Shown here in pieces: positions 39,837-47,543 of a DNA stretch of 64,000 bases. The notes beneath the pieces are model-generated. The model was given only the letters and a program-made list of their open reading frames with translations, had not been told where the DNA came from and made no database searches. Origin of the DNA: Pseudomonas chlororaphis subsp. piscium (GTDB taxonomy: Bacteria > Pseudomonadota > Gammaproteobacteria > Pseudomonadales > Pseudomonadaceae); the NCBI RefSeq assembly GCF_003850345.1, contig NZ_CP027707.1, positions 5,890,001 to 5,954,000 of the forward strand, read 5' to 3'. A program made the translations under genes and the position numbers. Every line of letters begins with the position of its first letter. The first letter of the stretch is position 1.

Positions 39837-40919
39837 ATGCAAGCCTGGCTTTACCTCACCACAGTGAATGCGGACGACGACGCGCCCGTCACCTGGTGGC
39901 AAACCGACGGCGAGCCGCTGCACGGTACGCTGCAGCAGGCGGCGGTGCTGGCCGGCCTGCGCCTGACCCTGCTGCTGCCGGCCGAAATCGCCAGCCATCA
40001 CCGCTTCGACGTACCGCCGCGCAGTGGCCGCTGGCTGCAGCAAGCCATCCATTCGGTGCTGGAAGAACGGCTGCTGGACGACCCCGAGCAGTTGCACCTG
40101 GCCCGCGGGCCATTGCAAGCGCGTCGGCACTGCCGCCTGTTCGTCCTGCAACGCCAGTGGCTGGAACAACTATTGGAACGGCTGGCCCGCCATGGCCTGA
40201 CGGCCGAGCGCATTCATGTCGATGCCGACTGCCTGCCGGACAACCAGGCGCTGGCCCTGCGTTGCCACGAGCGCTGGCTGATCGGCGGGGCCTGCCAGCA
40301 ACGCCTGGCGCTCGACGACCAGGCCCTCGAAGAGCTGGCCCCGCTGCTACCCGACAACCTGCAACGCAGTGAGGAAACACCTTGGCCGCTATTGGCCCGG
40401 GGCAGCGGGCAGGCCATCGACCTGCGCCAGGGCGCCTTCGCCCTGCGCAGCCCGACGCGTACGCCATGGCGGGCGCTGCTGGCGATCCTGTTCATCGCCT
40501 GCGGCGCTCAAGTGGCACAGGACCTGGGCCATCGCTGGCTGCTGCAACACAAGACCGCCCAGGTGACCGAGGCCAGCCTGGAACTCTGGCGCCAGCGTTT
40601 TCCCGACGAGCCGCGGGTGATCGACCTCGCCCGCCAGGTCCAGGCCCGTGCCCAGCAAGCCGGCCAGCCCCAGCAAAGCCTGGCGCGCCGGCTCGACAGC
40701 CTGGCCAGCCAATGGACCAACAGCGACGGCGGCGATACGCGGATCCGCCGGCTGGACTACCAACAGGCGCAAGGCTGGACCCTGCAAGTCAACGCGCCGG
40801 ATTTCTTCACCCTCGAACGCCTGCGCGAAGCCCTCGCGCAGCAGGGCGTGAACGTCCAGGCCGACTCGGCCGTGCTCGCCCCCGACGGGGTCAGCGCCCG
40901 CCTGAAAATCACGGACTAA
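39837..40919 (+). CDS. gspL: Type II secretion inner-membrane protein GspL
   Basis: The bitopic protein that binds GspE on the cytoplasmic side. The 360-residue protein has a large actin-like cytoplasmic N-terminal domain (about 1-200), one membrane span (about 205-222, RALLAILFIACGAQVAQ) and a periplasmic ferredoxin-like domain (about 290-360). It begins four bases after the gspK stop and is followed by gspM after three bases. Confidence 0.9.
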   Translation: MQAWLYLTTVNADDDAPVTWWQTDGEPLHGTLQQAAVLAGLRLTLLLPAEIASHHRFDVPPRSGRWLQQAIHSVLEERLLDDPEQLHLARGPLQARRHCRLFVLQRQWLEQLLERLARHGLTAERIHVDADCLPDNQALALRCHERWLIGGACQQRLALDDQALEELAPLLPDNLQRSEETPWPLLARGSGQAIDLRQGAFALRSPTRTPWRALLAILFIACGAQVAQDLGHRWLLQHKTAQVTEASLELWRQRFPDEPRVIDLARQVQARAQQAGQPQQSLARRLDSLASQWTNSDGGDTRIRRLDYQQAQGWTLQVNAPDFFTLERLREALAQQGVNVQADSAVLAPDGVSARLKITD

Positions 40920-40922
40920 GCC

Positions 40923-41393
40923 ATGACCACCCTTTTCAATCCTTACTCGAACCGCTGGCAGCAGCTACCGGCCCGCGATCGCCTGGCCCTGAAGTTGCTC
41001 AGCCTGTTTCTGACAGTGACGCTGTTCTGGACCCTGCTCTGGAGCCCTCAGCGCCAAGCTTTGCAGCAGGCTGAACAGCAGTTCCAGGAGGCCCTGCAGT
41101 TGCAAACCGATCTGCTCAAGCTCCCTTCGTCCAGCAACGCTCGCGGTCCGCAGGCCAACAGCCGCACCCTGGCCGGCCTGATCACCGCCAGCACGGCCGC
41201 GGCCAACCTGAGCATCGAACGCATGGACAGCGAACAGGCCGGACGCCTCAATCTCAACCTGGGCGGCTCGCTGCAAGACCTGCTGACCTGGCTGGACGAA
41301 GTGGAAAACCAGGGCGTCAACCTGGTGTCGCTGCAGTTGGAAGTCGACCCTCAGGCCCTGGTCCAGGCGCGCCTGACCCTGGAGTCGAACTGA
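40923..41393 (+). CDS. gspM: Type II secretion inner-membrane protein GspM
   Basis: The GspL partner of 156 residues, with one N-terminal membrane span (about 24-42, LLSLFLTVTLFWTLLW), a coiled-coil segment rich in Gln/Glu (QQAEQQFQEALQLQTD) and a ferredoxin-like C-terminal domain containing LQDLLTWLDEVENQGVNLVSLQLE. It is the last gene of the operon; no gspN or peptidase gene follows. Confidence 0.9.
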   Translation: MTTLFNPYSNRWQQLPARDRLALKLLSLFLTVTLFWTLLWSPQRQALQQAEQQFQEALQLQTDLLKLPSSSNARGPQANSRTLAGLITASTAAANLSIERMDSEQAGRLNLNLGGSLQDLLTWLDEVENQGVNLVSLQLEVDPQALVQARLTLESN

Positions 41394-41406
41394 TCGCGCC
41401 CGCCGC

Positions 41407-42123
41407 TCAGCGAGCGGGCTCCTCATCGACCCGCACAGTGCCCTGCAGGCGCGGGCCCCAATCCTCGACCGCCGCCTGCTCGACCCGCCGCTCCAGGGTC
41501 CGGCGCCACGACGGCACCAACGGCAGCTCCAGGCACAGACGAATCTCCTCCAGCGCCACCTCACGGGAAAACAGCACCGCGCTCAAGCGCGACAGCGGCC
41601 ACTGCTCGAAAGGGCGCTCGACCTGCTGCAACACATCCCCGGCGCTCAGACTGCCCGCCTCCAACACCCGGTAGTACCAACCGGTGCGTCCGCTCTGCTG
41701 GACCCGTAGCGACATGTCTTTCACGGCAAAGCGGTCATTGAGTTTCCAGCACGGCATGCGTCCCTGGGACACCTCCAGCAACACGCTGCCGACCCGGACA
41801 CGATCGCCCAGGCAGACGTTCTGCTCGGTCCAGCCGTGGCTGCTGAAATTCTCGCCAAAGGCACCCGGTTGCTCCAGCAACGCGTGCGGCCCCAACTCGG
41901 CGGCCCAGGCGGCGTAATGCTCGCGGGGGTAGTGATGAATGGCTTTTTCCGTGCCGCCATGCACCCGCAGGTCGCCCTGCTCGTCTTCCAGCAGGCCCAG
42001 CGGACCGATCTGCAGGCTGCCGGTGCGCGGGGTCTTGGCGATCGCGCTCATCGACTCCGGGCGGCTATAGGCCACGGCGCGGCCGGTCAACAGGGCATCG
42101 AGGGTTATACGCTCAGGGGTCAT
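41407..42123 (-). CDS. MOSC-domain protein, YiiM-like
   Basis: A 238-residue MOSC-domain protein. The domain core is visible as LRVHGGTEKAIHHYPREHY, PGAFGENFSSHGWTE, VCLGDRVRVGSVLLEVSQGRMPCWKL (the conserved Cys) and GRTGWYYRVLEAG, followed by a C-terminal 3-alpha-type segment. MOSC proteins bind molybdenum cofactor or transfer sulfur; YiiM-type proteins reduce N-hydroxylated bases such as 6-hydroxylaminopurine. The start at 42123 lies just after the MarR stop, so the two are co-transcribed; an ATG at 42144 inside the MarR gene is possible. Confidence 0.88.
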   Translation of the reverse strand: MTPERITLDALLTGRAVAYSRPESMSAIAKTPRTGSLQIGPLGLLEDEQGDLRVHGGTEKAIHHYPREHYAAWAAELGPHALLEQPGAFGENFSSHGWTEQNVCLGDRVRVGSVLLEVSQGRMPCWKLNDRFAVKDMSLRVQQSGRTGWYYRVLEAGSLSAGDVLQQVERPFEQWPLSRLSAVLFSREVALEEIRLCLELPLVPSWRRTLERRVEQAAVEDWGPRLQGTVRVDEEPAR

Positions 42124-42127
42124 TACC

Positions 42128-42688
42128 TTACTCCATGGTTTCATCGGCGAACTGATGTTCCCGGCAGATCAACTCAATGTCGGCAGGCGCCAGCGGCTCT
42201 TCGGTCAGGCCGCAGAAAGGCCCGCCCGCGACTTGCTGGTGAAAGCGGCAGGTCTTGCACAGGCCGAAGCTCGGCACGTCCTGGGTGCGCTGCACGTTGC
42301 GCAGCAGTTCGCCGAGCAAGTGCTCCAGCTCCTTGGCTTGCCCACCCATGCGTTGCGCGGCGGTATCGAGGAACGCCGGCGGCATCACCGCCGCCAGCAG
42401 GGTCTTGGCCTGCTCGGTCAGCAGCAGGTGCACGCTGCGCTTGTCCCGGGCGTCCTGGCTTTTGCTGATCAGGCCCTTGGCTTCCAGCGCCTTGAGCGAC
42501 TGCGACACCGTGCCCTTGGTCAGGCCCAGGTAATCAGCCACCGCCAGCGGTGTATTGGAGTAGCCGTTGCAGCGCGCCAGATACAGCAGCGCGCTCAACT
42601 GGATCGGCTGGATATCCGCCAGCAGCGGGTGCTCGCGAAACCAGACGCGGGTCAGGCTGGTAAGCCTTTCAAGCAAATCGAACAGCAC
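42128..42688 (-). CDS. MarR-family regulator with C-terminal cysteine motif
   Basis: A 186-residue winged-helix regulator. The MarR DNA-binding domain spans about 20-110 (LSALLYLARC, LGLTKGTVSQSLKALEAKGLI, wing with DARDKRSVHLLLT). Unlike plain MarR proteins it has a 50-residue tail with LCKTCRFHQQ and GPFCGL, three cysteines and a His that could bind metal or sense redox. The first Cys also occurs at about residue 40 (YLARCNG). It is divergent from a thioredoxin-like gene, with palindromes between, so it probably represses itself and that operon. Confidence 0.88.
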   Translation of the reverse strand: MLFDLLERLTSLTRVWFREHPLLADIQPIQLSALLYLARCNGYSNTPLAVADYLGLTKGTVSQSLKALEAKGLISKSQDARDKRSVHLLLTEQAKTLLAAVMPPAFLDTAAQRMGGQAKELEHLLGELLRNVQRTQDVPSFGLCKTCRFHQQVAGGPFCGLTEEPLAPADIELICREHQFADETME

Positions 42689-42707
42689 AGGGGCATTTTC
42701 CGGATCA

Positions 42708-42727
42708 ATACTTGCGATAAATAGTAT
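42708..42727. promoter_or_regulatory. Inverted repeat ATACT-N10-AGTAT near MarR start
   Basis: ATACT (42708-42712) and AGTAT (42723-42727) form an imperfect operator-like pair 20 bases before the MarR gene. The AGTATCG half-site recurs in the perfect palindrome at 42778, so both may bind the MarR protein. Confidence 0.4.
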
Positions 42728-42777
42728 CGAATAAAAACTATATTGACAAAGGGCAAAGGCAATGAAAATCTAAATGC

Positions 42778-42794
42778 AGTATCGATCCGATACT
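42778..42794. promoter_or_regulatory. Perfect palindrome AGTATCG-ATC-CGATACT
   Basis: A 17-bp palindrome with 7-bp arms lies 18 bases before the thioredoxin-like start and downstream of a TTGACA (42743-42748) -35-like hexamer. A repressor bound here would block initiation. The neighbouring MarR gene encodes the likely regulator. Confidence 0.6.
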
Positions 42795-42812
42795 TTTATT
42801 GGAGACTCACCC

Positions 42813-43043
42813 ATGACACGCGCTCGTTACTACCACGCTGGTTGCCCGGTTTGCGTCGAGACGGAACAGACCCTGCTGGAACTGCTGGACCCGCAAATCC
42901 AAGTGGAAATCGTCCACCTCGGCCAGGCGCCCGCGCGAATCGCCGAGGCCGAAGCCGCCGGCGTCAAATCGGTGCCGGCCCTGGTGGTCGCGGACAAGGT
43001 CCTGCACCTGAACTTCGGTGCGGCCCTGGCCGACCTCAAGTAG
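42813..43043 (+). CDS. Small thioredoxin-like protein with CPVC motif
   Basis: A 76-residue protein with the redox motif GCPVCVETEQ near residue 10 and a cis-Pro loop region VKSVPALVVADK near residue 50. It is shorter than ordinary thioredoxin and resembles glutaredoxin-like proteins without the C-terminal helix. It should be cytosolic. Ribosome site TTGGAG precedes the ATG. It is the first gene of a three-gene run with DUF2024 and a Rho antiterminator and is divergent from the MarR gene with the CxxC tail. Confidence 0.85.
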   Translation: MTRARYYHAGCPVCVETEQTLLELLDPQIQVEIVHLGQAPARIAEAEAAGVKSVPALVVADKVLHLNFGAALADLK

Positions 43044-43108
43044 ATCCGCTCGCCAGCGCACTCCTGACGAGGCGCTGGCGCCCTCTTTTCTCGACGGATG
43101 AAACCGCC

Positions 43109-43405
43109 ATGAACGTGAAAGTCTTCGACACCCATGTGCGCACCCGCGCAGGTCACTACCTGCACTTCGACGTGCTGACCGAAACCCACGACGCCGCCCT
43201 CGCCCGGCAATACGCCTTTGCCTGGCTGGACAGCCTGGGCGTGCGGGAAAGCGATATCTCGCAGAACGAATGTCGCTTCTGTCACAGCCAGATCGGCGAT
43301 CCACGGGTGATGCAAGGCATCGCTCGCCAAGGCTATTTCATTATCCCGCTGCAAGGTTTCGCGACAGCGGGCTTCGAGGCGACAGGCCTGGAGGTGAGCG
43401 GATGA
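43109..43405 (+). CDS. DUF2024 family protein
   Basis: A 98-residue protein of unknown function. It begins MNVKVFDTHVRTRAG, typical of DUF2024, and ends with a cysteine motif NECRFCHSQIG and RQGYFIIPLQGF. The CxxC-H pattern could bind metal or react with thiols. It lies 65 bases after the thioredoxin-like gene and overlaps the Rho antiterminator start as ATGA. Membrane segments are absent. Confidence 0.85.
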   Translation: MNVKVFDTHVRTRAGHYLHFDVLTETHDAALARQYAFAWLDSLGVRESDISQNECRFCHSQIGDPRVMQGIARQGYFIIPLQGFATAGFEATGLEVSG

Positions 43406-43680
43406 ATGCCTATAAACCACTGGACTGCGACCTGCACGACTACCTGGAAATCGCCTGCCTGCATGGCTACCGGCTGCTGGTGGAACAGATCGATGGCAGC
43501 CAGTTCGAGGCGCTCGGCAAGACCACCCGCACCAACACCAGCGGCGAAGAATTCTTCTGCCTGGAGGGCGCCGAAGGTCCGCTCGAAATACGCCTCGACC
43601 AGTTGCTGGCGATTACCCCGCTGGACGCCAACCGCAGCTTCGGGCGTATCCAGCTGGCCAGGCAACAGGGCTCGATCTGA
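43402..43680 (+). CDS. Rho-binding antiterminator (ROF/YaeO family)
   Basis: A 92-residue protein of the Rof family, which binds the Rho primary RNA-binding site and blocks termination. The family signature MNAYKPLDCDLHDYLEIACLHG is present, followed by an Sm-like barrel with IRLDQLLAITPLD. It overlaps the DUF2024 gene, so it is translated from the same message. A terminator follows. Confidence 0.88.
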   Translation: MNAYKPLDCDLHDYLEIACLHGYRLLVEQIDGSQFEALGKTTRTNTSGEEFFCLEGAEGPLEIRLDQLLAITPLDANRSFGRIQLARQQGSI

Positions 43681-43704
43681 CTCGGCGAGCACCTTTGCCA
43701 AGGG

Positions 43705-43742
43705 CAAAAAAAAGCGCCGACATCATTGTCGGCGCCCTTTCT
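43705..43742. terminator. Bidirectional terminator between rof and MFS gene
   Basis: GCGCCGACA (43714-43722) pairs with TGTCGGCGC (43727-43735) around TCAT. The minus strand gets a run of eight T, the plus strand only TTT, so it is stronger for the MFS gene. Confidence 0.88.
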
Positions 43743-43756
43743 CTCACGGCATGCGC

Positions 43757-44974
43757 TCAGGCTTTTTTGGTCCGTGGCAGGAAGATCGCCAGCAGGCCGA
43801 ACAGCGGCAGGAACGAGCACAGGAAGTACACGTACTCGATGCCGTGGATGTCCGCCAGGTGGCCCAGCAGCGCCGCGCCGATCCCGCCGAAACCGAACAT
43901 CAGGCCGAAGAACACCCCGGCGATCATGCCGACATTGCCCGGCACCAGCTCCTGAGCGTAGACCACGATGGCCGAGAACGCCGACGCCAGGATGAAGCCG
44001 ATCACCACGCTGAGCACGCTGGTCCAGAACAGGTCGACATGGGGTAGCAACAAGGTGAACGGCGCCGCGCCGAGAATCGAGAACCAGATCACCGCCTTGC
44101 GCCCGATCTTGTCGCCGATCGGCCCGCCGAAGAAGGTCCCGGCCGCCACCGCGCCAAGGAAGAGGAACAGGTGCAGCTGCGAACTGGTCACCGACAGGTC
44201 GAACTTCTCGATCAGGTAGAAGGTGAAGTAGCTGGTAAGGCTGGCCATGTAGAAATACTTGGAGAACACCAGCAGCCCCAGCACCACCAGGGCGCTGAGC
44301 ACCCGCCCCTTGGACAGGCCGTGGGTCGCCGCCTGGCCCTGCTTGAGCTTGAACAGCTTGAGGTGGCTGGCGTACCAGCGGCTGATGGCGTAGAGCAACC
44401 CTAGGGCGAACACCGCGAACAAGCCCATCCAGGCCACATTGCCCTGGCCGAAAGGAATGATGATCGCCGCCGCCAACAGCGGGCCGAAGGCCGTGCCGGC
44501 GTTGCCGCCGACCTGGAAGGTCGATTGCGCCAGGCCGAAACGTCCGCCGGAGGCCAGCCGCGCCACCCGCGAGGCTTCCGGGTGGAAAGTCGAGGAACCG
44601 ACGCCGATCAGCCCCGCCGCCAGTAGGATCAAGGCAAAGCTGCCGACCTGGGACATCATCAGAATGCCGATCAGGGTGCAGATCATGCCCACCGGTAACA
44701 GGTATGGCTTGGGATGGCGGTCAGTGTAATAACCGACCCAGGGCTGCAGCAGCGAGGCCGTGAGCTGGAAAGTCAGGGTAATCAGGCCGACCTGGGTGAA
44801 GGTCAGGCCGTAGCTGGCCTTGAGCATCGGGTAGATCGCCGGCAGCACCGCCTGGATCAGGTCGTTGATCAAATGCGCCAGCGCCACCGCGCCAATGATG
44901 CGCAGCACCAGGGGGCTGCTTTGAGAGGCCGCGGGAGTCGCCACAGAGGCGGACTGAAGGTTGCTGAGAGCCAT
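43757..44974 (-). CDS. MFS exporter, fosmidomycin-resistance (Fsr) type
   Basis: A 405-residue major facilitator with about twelve spans. The N-terminus LINDLIQAVLPAIYPMLKASYGLTFTQVG and the motif PWVGYYTDRHPKPYLLPVGM are characteristic of the Fsr family, as are GVGSSTFHPEASRVARLASG and GGNAGTAFGPLL. Fsr proteins export fosmidomycin in E. coli; the natural substrate here is unknown. Its downstream end shares a terminator with the antiterminator gene. The start at 44974 gives the standard N-terminus. Confidence 0.9.
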   Translation of the reverse strand: MALSNLQSASVATPAASQSSPLVLRIIGAVALAHLINDLIQAVLPAIYPMLKASYGLTFTQVGLITLTFQLTASLLQPWVGYYTDRHPKPYLLPVGMICTLIGILMMSQVGSFALILLAAGLIGVGSSTFHPEASRVARLASGGRFGLAQSTFQVGGNAGTAFGPLLAAAIIIPFGQGNVAWMGLFAVFALGLLYAISRWYASHLKLFKLKQGQAATHGLSKGRVLSALVVLGLLVFSKYFYMASLTSYFTFYLIEKFDLSVTSSQLHLFLFLGAVAAGTFFGGPIGDKIGRKAVIWFSILGAAPFTLLLPHVDLFWTSVLSVVIGFILASAFSAIVVYAQELVPGNVGMIAGVFFGLMFGFGGIGAALLGHLADIHGIEYVYFLCSFLPLFGLLAIFLPRTKKA

Positions 44975-45309
44975 GGGAGTTTCCGTACAGCAGATGGATG
45001 CGCAGTTGCAGGGTTGGCCAATGTGCCATTTTTCGGTGCGCCGCGGCTATCCCCTTAGCTTGCTAACGACTTGAATATTTCGCTTGATGCGCAGCACAAC
45101 AAAACCCTGCCGCCTGCGCTCGGCGGCGCAGCCGATGCAAACCGGCCAATACGCTGTATCAGCTAAAACACGGATCAGGGTCACGACCCAATCGCAGGAT
45201 GTGCTGGCGGCTACAGGAGGGATTTTGATAAACGGTTGATAGCGTAGATAATTTTTTTATAAAAAGCGCTTGACGCCTCATCGTTCTACGCGAATAATGC
45301 GCGCCACTT
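44975..45309. other. Intergenic between MFS gene and tRNA-Met
   Basis: No gene is seen in 335 bases. The distal part is AT-rich and carries the tRNA promoter; the rest holds the MFS promoter, not identified. Confidence 0.5.
45270..45298 (+). promoter_or_regulatory. Sigma-70 promoter for tRNA-Met
   Basis: TTGACG (45270-45275), a 17-base spacer and AATAAT (45293-45298), ending 11 bases before the tRNA. This matches a housekeeping stable-RNA promoter. Confidence 0.75.
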
Positions 45310-45386
45310 GGCTACATAGCTCAGTTGGTTAGAGCATAGCATTCATAATGCTGGGGTCCGGGGTTCAAGTCCCTGTGTAGCCACCA
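45310..45386 (+). tRNA. tRNA-Met (anticodon CAT, elongator type)
   Basis: The acceptor stem GGCTACA/TGTAGCC has an encoded ACCA end. The anticodon loop ATTCATAAT contains CAT, and the T-loop GGTTCAAGTCC is standard. The paired first base distinguishes it from the initiator. A strong terminator follows, and the phenazine cluster begins just beyond. Confidence 0.96.
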
Positions 45387-45393
45387 AGTACCT

Positions 45394-45427
45394 CAACAAA
45401 GCCCGCCTTGTGCGGGCTTTGTTGTTT
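45394..45427 (+). terminator. Terminator after tRNA-Met
   Basis: CAACAAAGCCCGC (45394-45406) pairs with GCGGGCTTTGTTG (45412-45424), followed by TTT. Confidence 0.88.
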
Positions 45428-45746
45428 CTGGCTATCTCTCCACCTTCCCTCCCTGTATCTCCCTATCCTCGCCAAATCATTGATCCGAGGGGATACAAGC
45501 CCAAAGAAAGCAATCCGCGATAAAACGCCGCCGCCCTGCCCCATGAGCGCACCCGCCATTCTCTACGACTGCCTGGGCCAAACTGTCGCCTTCAATGCCG
45601 ACGGCTGTCGCCGCCGCTCGCTTCGACAAAGTCCCCAACGAATGGCTTCACCTCGATTCCACCGATGCCCCTACCAGATCTTGCAGGTGCCAAGCCTGTG
45701 CAAGTGCTCTATAAAACTGCACTCCCTCCCTAAGGAAACCCCAGTA
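45428..45746. other. phzI upstream region
   Basis: No gene with support is found in 319 bases. A frame from 45542 (MSAPAILYDCLGQTVAF...) runs into the phzI promoter and has no recognised relatives; it may be an old coding fragment. The distal part carries the phz box and the phzI -10. Confidence 0.45.
45670..45687 (+). promoter_or_regulatory. phz box upstream of phzI
   Basis: CCTACCAGATCTTGCAGG is an 18-bp near-palindrome matching the ACTACCAGATCTTGTAGT-type LuxR-family operator. TATAAA (45710-45715) follows with its centre about 34 bases from the box centre, so bound PhzR would occupy the -35 position. Confidence 0.8.
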
Positions 45747-46337
45747 ATGCACATGGAAGAGCACACACTGAACGGAATGAGCGACGAGTTGAAACTCATG
45801 CTCGGCCGTTTTCGGCACGAACAATTCGTCGAGAAACTCGGATGGCGGCTGCCAGCCCATCCGAGCCAGCCAGGTTGTGAATGGGATCAATACGACACCG
45901 AGCACGCCCGCTACCTCCTGGCGTTCAATGAAGACTGCGCCATCGTTGGCTGTGCCCGCCTGATTCCCACCACACTCCCTAACCTGCTTGAAGGGGTGTT
46001 CAGCCATACCTGCGCCGGGGCGCCGCCCAAGCATCCAGCCATCTGGGAAATGACCCGCTTCACCACCCGCGAACCGCAATTGGCGATGCCGTTGTTCTGG
46101 AGAAGCCTGAAGACGGCCAGCCTGGCGGGTGCAGATGCCATCGTCGGGATCGTCAACAGCACCATGGAGCGCTATTACAAAATCAACGGTGTCCACTACG
46201 AACGACTGGGCCCGGTCACGGTGCACCAGAATGAGAAAATCCTCGCCATCAAACTCTCGGCTCACCGTGAGCACCACCGCGGCGCAGCCGCACCGTCAGC
46301 CTTCATGTCCGACACATTATTGAAAGAGATAGCTTGA
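45747..46337 (+). CDS. phzI: N-acyl-homoserine lactone synthase PhzI
   Basis: A LuxI-family enzyme that makes the acyl-homoserine lactone signal (mainly hexanoyl-HSL in characterised P. chlororaphis) from S-adenosylmethionine and acyl-ACP. The 196-residue protein shows the LuxI N-terminal motif FRHEQFVEKLGWRLP, the conserved EWDQYDTEHARYLLAF and CARLIPTTLPNLLEGVF segments and the EMTRFTTREP region. The start MHMEEHTLNGMSDEL matches the known protein length. It converges on phzR and is preceded by a phz box, giving positive feedback. Confidence 0.96.
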   Translation: MHMEEHTLNGMSDELKLMLGRFRHEQFVEKLGWRLPAHPSQPGCEWDQYDTEHARYLLAFNEDCAIVGCARLIPTTLPNLLEGVFSHTCAGAPPKHPAIWEMTRFTTREPQLAMPLFWRSLKTASLAGADAIVGIVNSTMERYYKINGVHYERLGPVTVHQNEKILAIKLSAHREHHRGAAAPSAFMSDTLLKEIA

Positions 46338-46343
46338 TACAGG

Positions 46344-46369
46344 CCGAGTCGTCCTTCTGGTCGACTCGG
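46344..46369. terminator. Hairpin between convergent phzI and phzR
   Basis: CCGAGTCG (46344-46351) pairs with CGACTCGG (46362-46369) around a 10-base loop. There is no good T-run on either side, so it may be a weak or Rho-assisted terminator. Confidence 0.55.
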
Positions 46370-46385
46370 AGATAGTAAATGCCCC

Positions 46386-47111
46386 TCAGATATAGCCCAT
46401 CGCAACTGCGTAAGACACTGCCTGCACGCGGTTACTGGCGCCGATTTTGCGTTGGATGTTGCGGTGATGGTAATTCACGGTATCGGTGCACACCCCCATG
46501 ATCACGCCGATTTCCTCCGAGGTCTTGCCGTCGGCCGTCCAGCGCAGCACATCACATTCCCTCCCGCTGAACTCCACATCCGTATTGAAGACACACACGT
46601 CGCTCTCCAGCTCGGAAATTTTCTCGTGGATCGCTGCCGCAAACGCCTTGGTCATCAGCTTCAAGGCTTCAAACTCCTGAAGACTGATGGGGTTGTCCTT
46701 GCGTGCCAGGCTTAACATCCCGACTCTCCCCTGGGCGTTGAACGAGGGTTGTGCCAGGCCGTGGCATAAGTTTGAGTCGTTGGCTTCAGACCACAGGTCC
46801 GGGCAACCCCGGAACAACTCATTGCTCCACAAAATGGGGGTCGACGAGACTTTGCTGTGCTTCACCGTGGGGTCGATCACCGCGTAGTTAGCCGTCTGAT
46901 ATCGCTGCACCCAGTCCTCGGGATAATTGCCGTACATACAAGTCCTGGGCCGCATGAACGGGGTCACGCTGCACATGCCGTAGGCAAAGAAATCAAACCG
47001 TAGTTCGCGCAAGACCCTCAATGTGACAGCCGTAAATTCCTGCATGTCCATGGTTCGCGCAAAGATATTATAAAAGTACGAATCCCATCCCAACTGCTGC
47101 CCTAACTCCAT
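46386..47111 (-). CDS. phzR: LuxR-type quorum-sensing activator PhzR
   Basis: It binds acyl-homoserine lactone and activates the phenazine operon. The 241-residue protein begins [15 protein letters not shown]; an in-frame ATG four codons upstream is less likely. The autoinducer domain (about 25-165) has [10 protein letters not shown] and D residues in [10 protein letters not shown] and NYAVIDPTV. The C-terminal helix-turn-helix is [36 protein letters not shown], near residues 180-225. It is divergent from phzA and convergent to phzI. Confidence 0.96.
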   Translation of the reverse strand: MELGQQLGWDSYFYNIFARTMDMQEFTAVTLRVLRELRFDFFAYGMCSVTPFMRPRTCMYGNYPEDWVQRYQTANYAVIDPTVKHSKVSSTPILWSNELFRGCPDLWSEANDSNLCHGLAQPSFNAQGRVGMLSLARKDNPISLQEFEALKLMTKAFAAAIHEKISELESDVCVFNTDVEFSGRECDVLRWTADGKTSEEIGVIMGVCTDTVNYHHRNIQRKIGASNRVQAVSYAVAMGYI

Positions 47112-47144
47112 TTTGAGCACCACTAAAGTTGAAAACAGGCCGTT

Positions 47145-47172
47145 AGACTAGACCAACCTGAACCCCTGTCAA
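47145..47172 (-). promoter_or_regulatory. Candidate sigma-70 promoter for phzR
   Basis: On the minus strand TTGACA (47172-47167), a 16-base spacer and TAGTCT (47150-47145), about 34 bases before the phzR start. Confidence 0.45.
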
Positions 47173-47375
47173 CAAGCAAAACCACAGAGTCATAGACCGC
47201 TTCGTACTAGCACTAGATTTCCTGCATCTGACCCAACTAACTAGCCATAGGACATTGCATCCTGACGATGTTAGTAAGCCATTAGTGCCTCCCAGCCGAC
47301 GAATGAACCTGCTTCTTCACAATAATGCAACAGTTCACCCGGTGTGACTGCAGCCAGCCCGTTCACGCCCTAATC

Positions 47376-47393
47376 ACTACAAGATCTGGTAGT
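47376..47393 (+). promoter_or_regulatory. phz box controlling phzA
   Basis: ACTACAAGATCTGGTAGT is an 18-bp near-perfect palindrome known as the binding site of PhzR. TATAAA (47417-47422) lies with its centre 35 bases after the box centre, a class-II activator geometry like the one at phzI. Confidence 0.9.
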
Positions 47394-47543
47394 TCCAGCC
47401 CCAAGAAATGCAGGTGTATAAACAACACCCGTTCGGCACCGCCACAAAGGAACACTAGTTAAAAACTGTAAACACCTACCCGCGCCAAATTAACTAAACA
47501 TTTACTTTTAAAAAATACCAGCCCAACTAAGGAGGATGCTGCC

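Larger units (their letters stand above)
47112..47543. other. phzR-phzA divergent regulatory region
   Basis: No gene in 432 bases. It is AT-richer than the core genome and holds the phzR promoter, the phz box, the phzA -10 and an untranslated leader of roughly 115 bases ending in AAGGAGGA before phzA. The middle part (47180-47360) shows nothing recognisable beyond short repeats of CTAGC and CTAACTAG. Confidence 0.6.

Noticed and set aside
45310..45427. tRNA-Met as an integration site with attL
   Set aside because: No duplicate of the tRNA 3' end and no integrase gene were found in the window.
45542..45746. Frame MSAPAILYDCLGQ... before phzI
   Set aside because: It runs into the phz box and phzI start, has no recognised homologue and lacks a convincing ribosome site.
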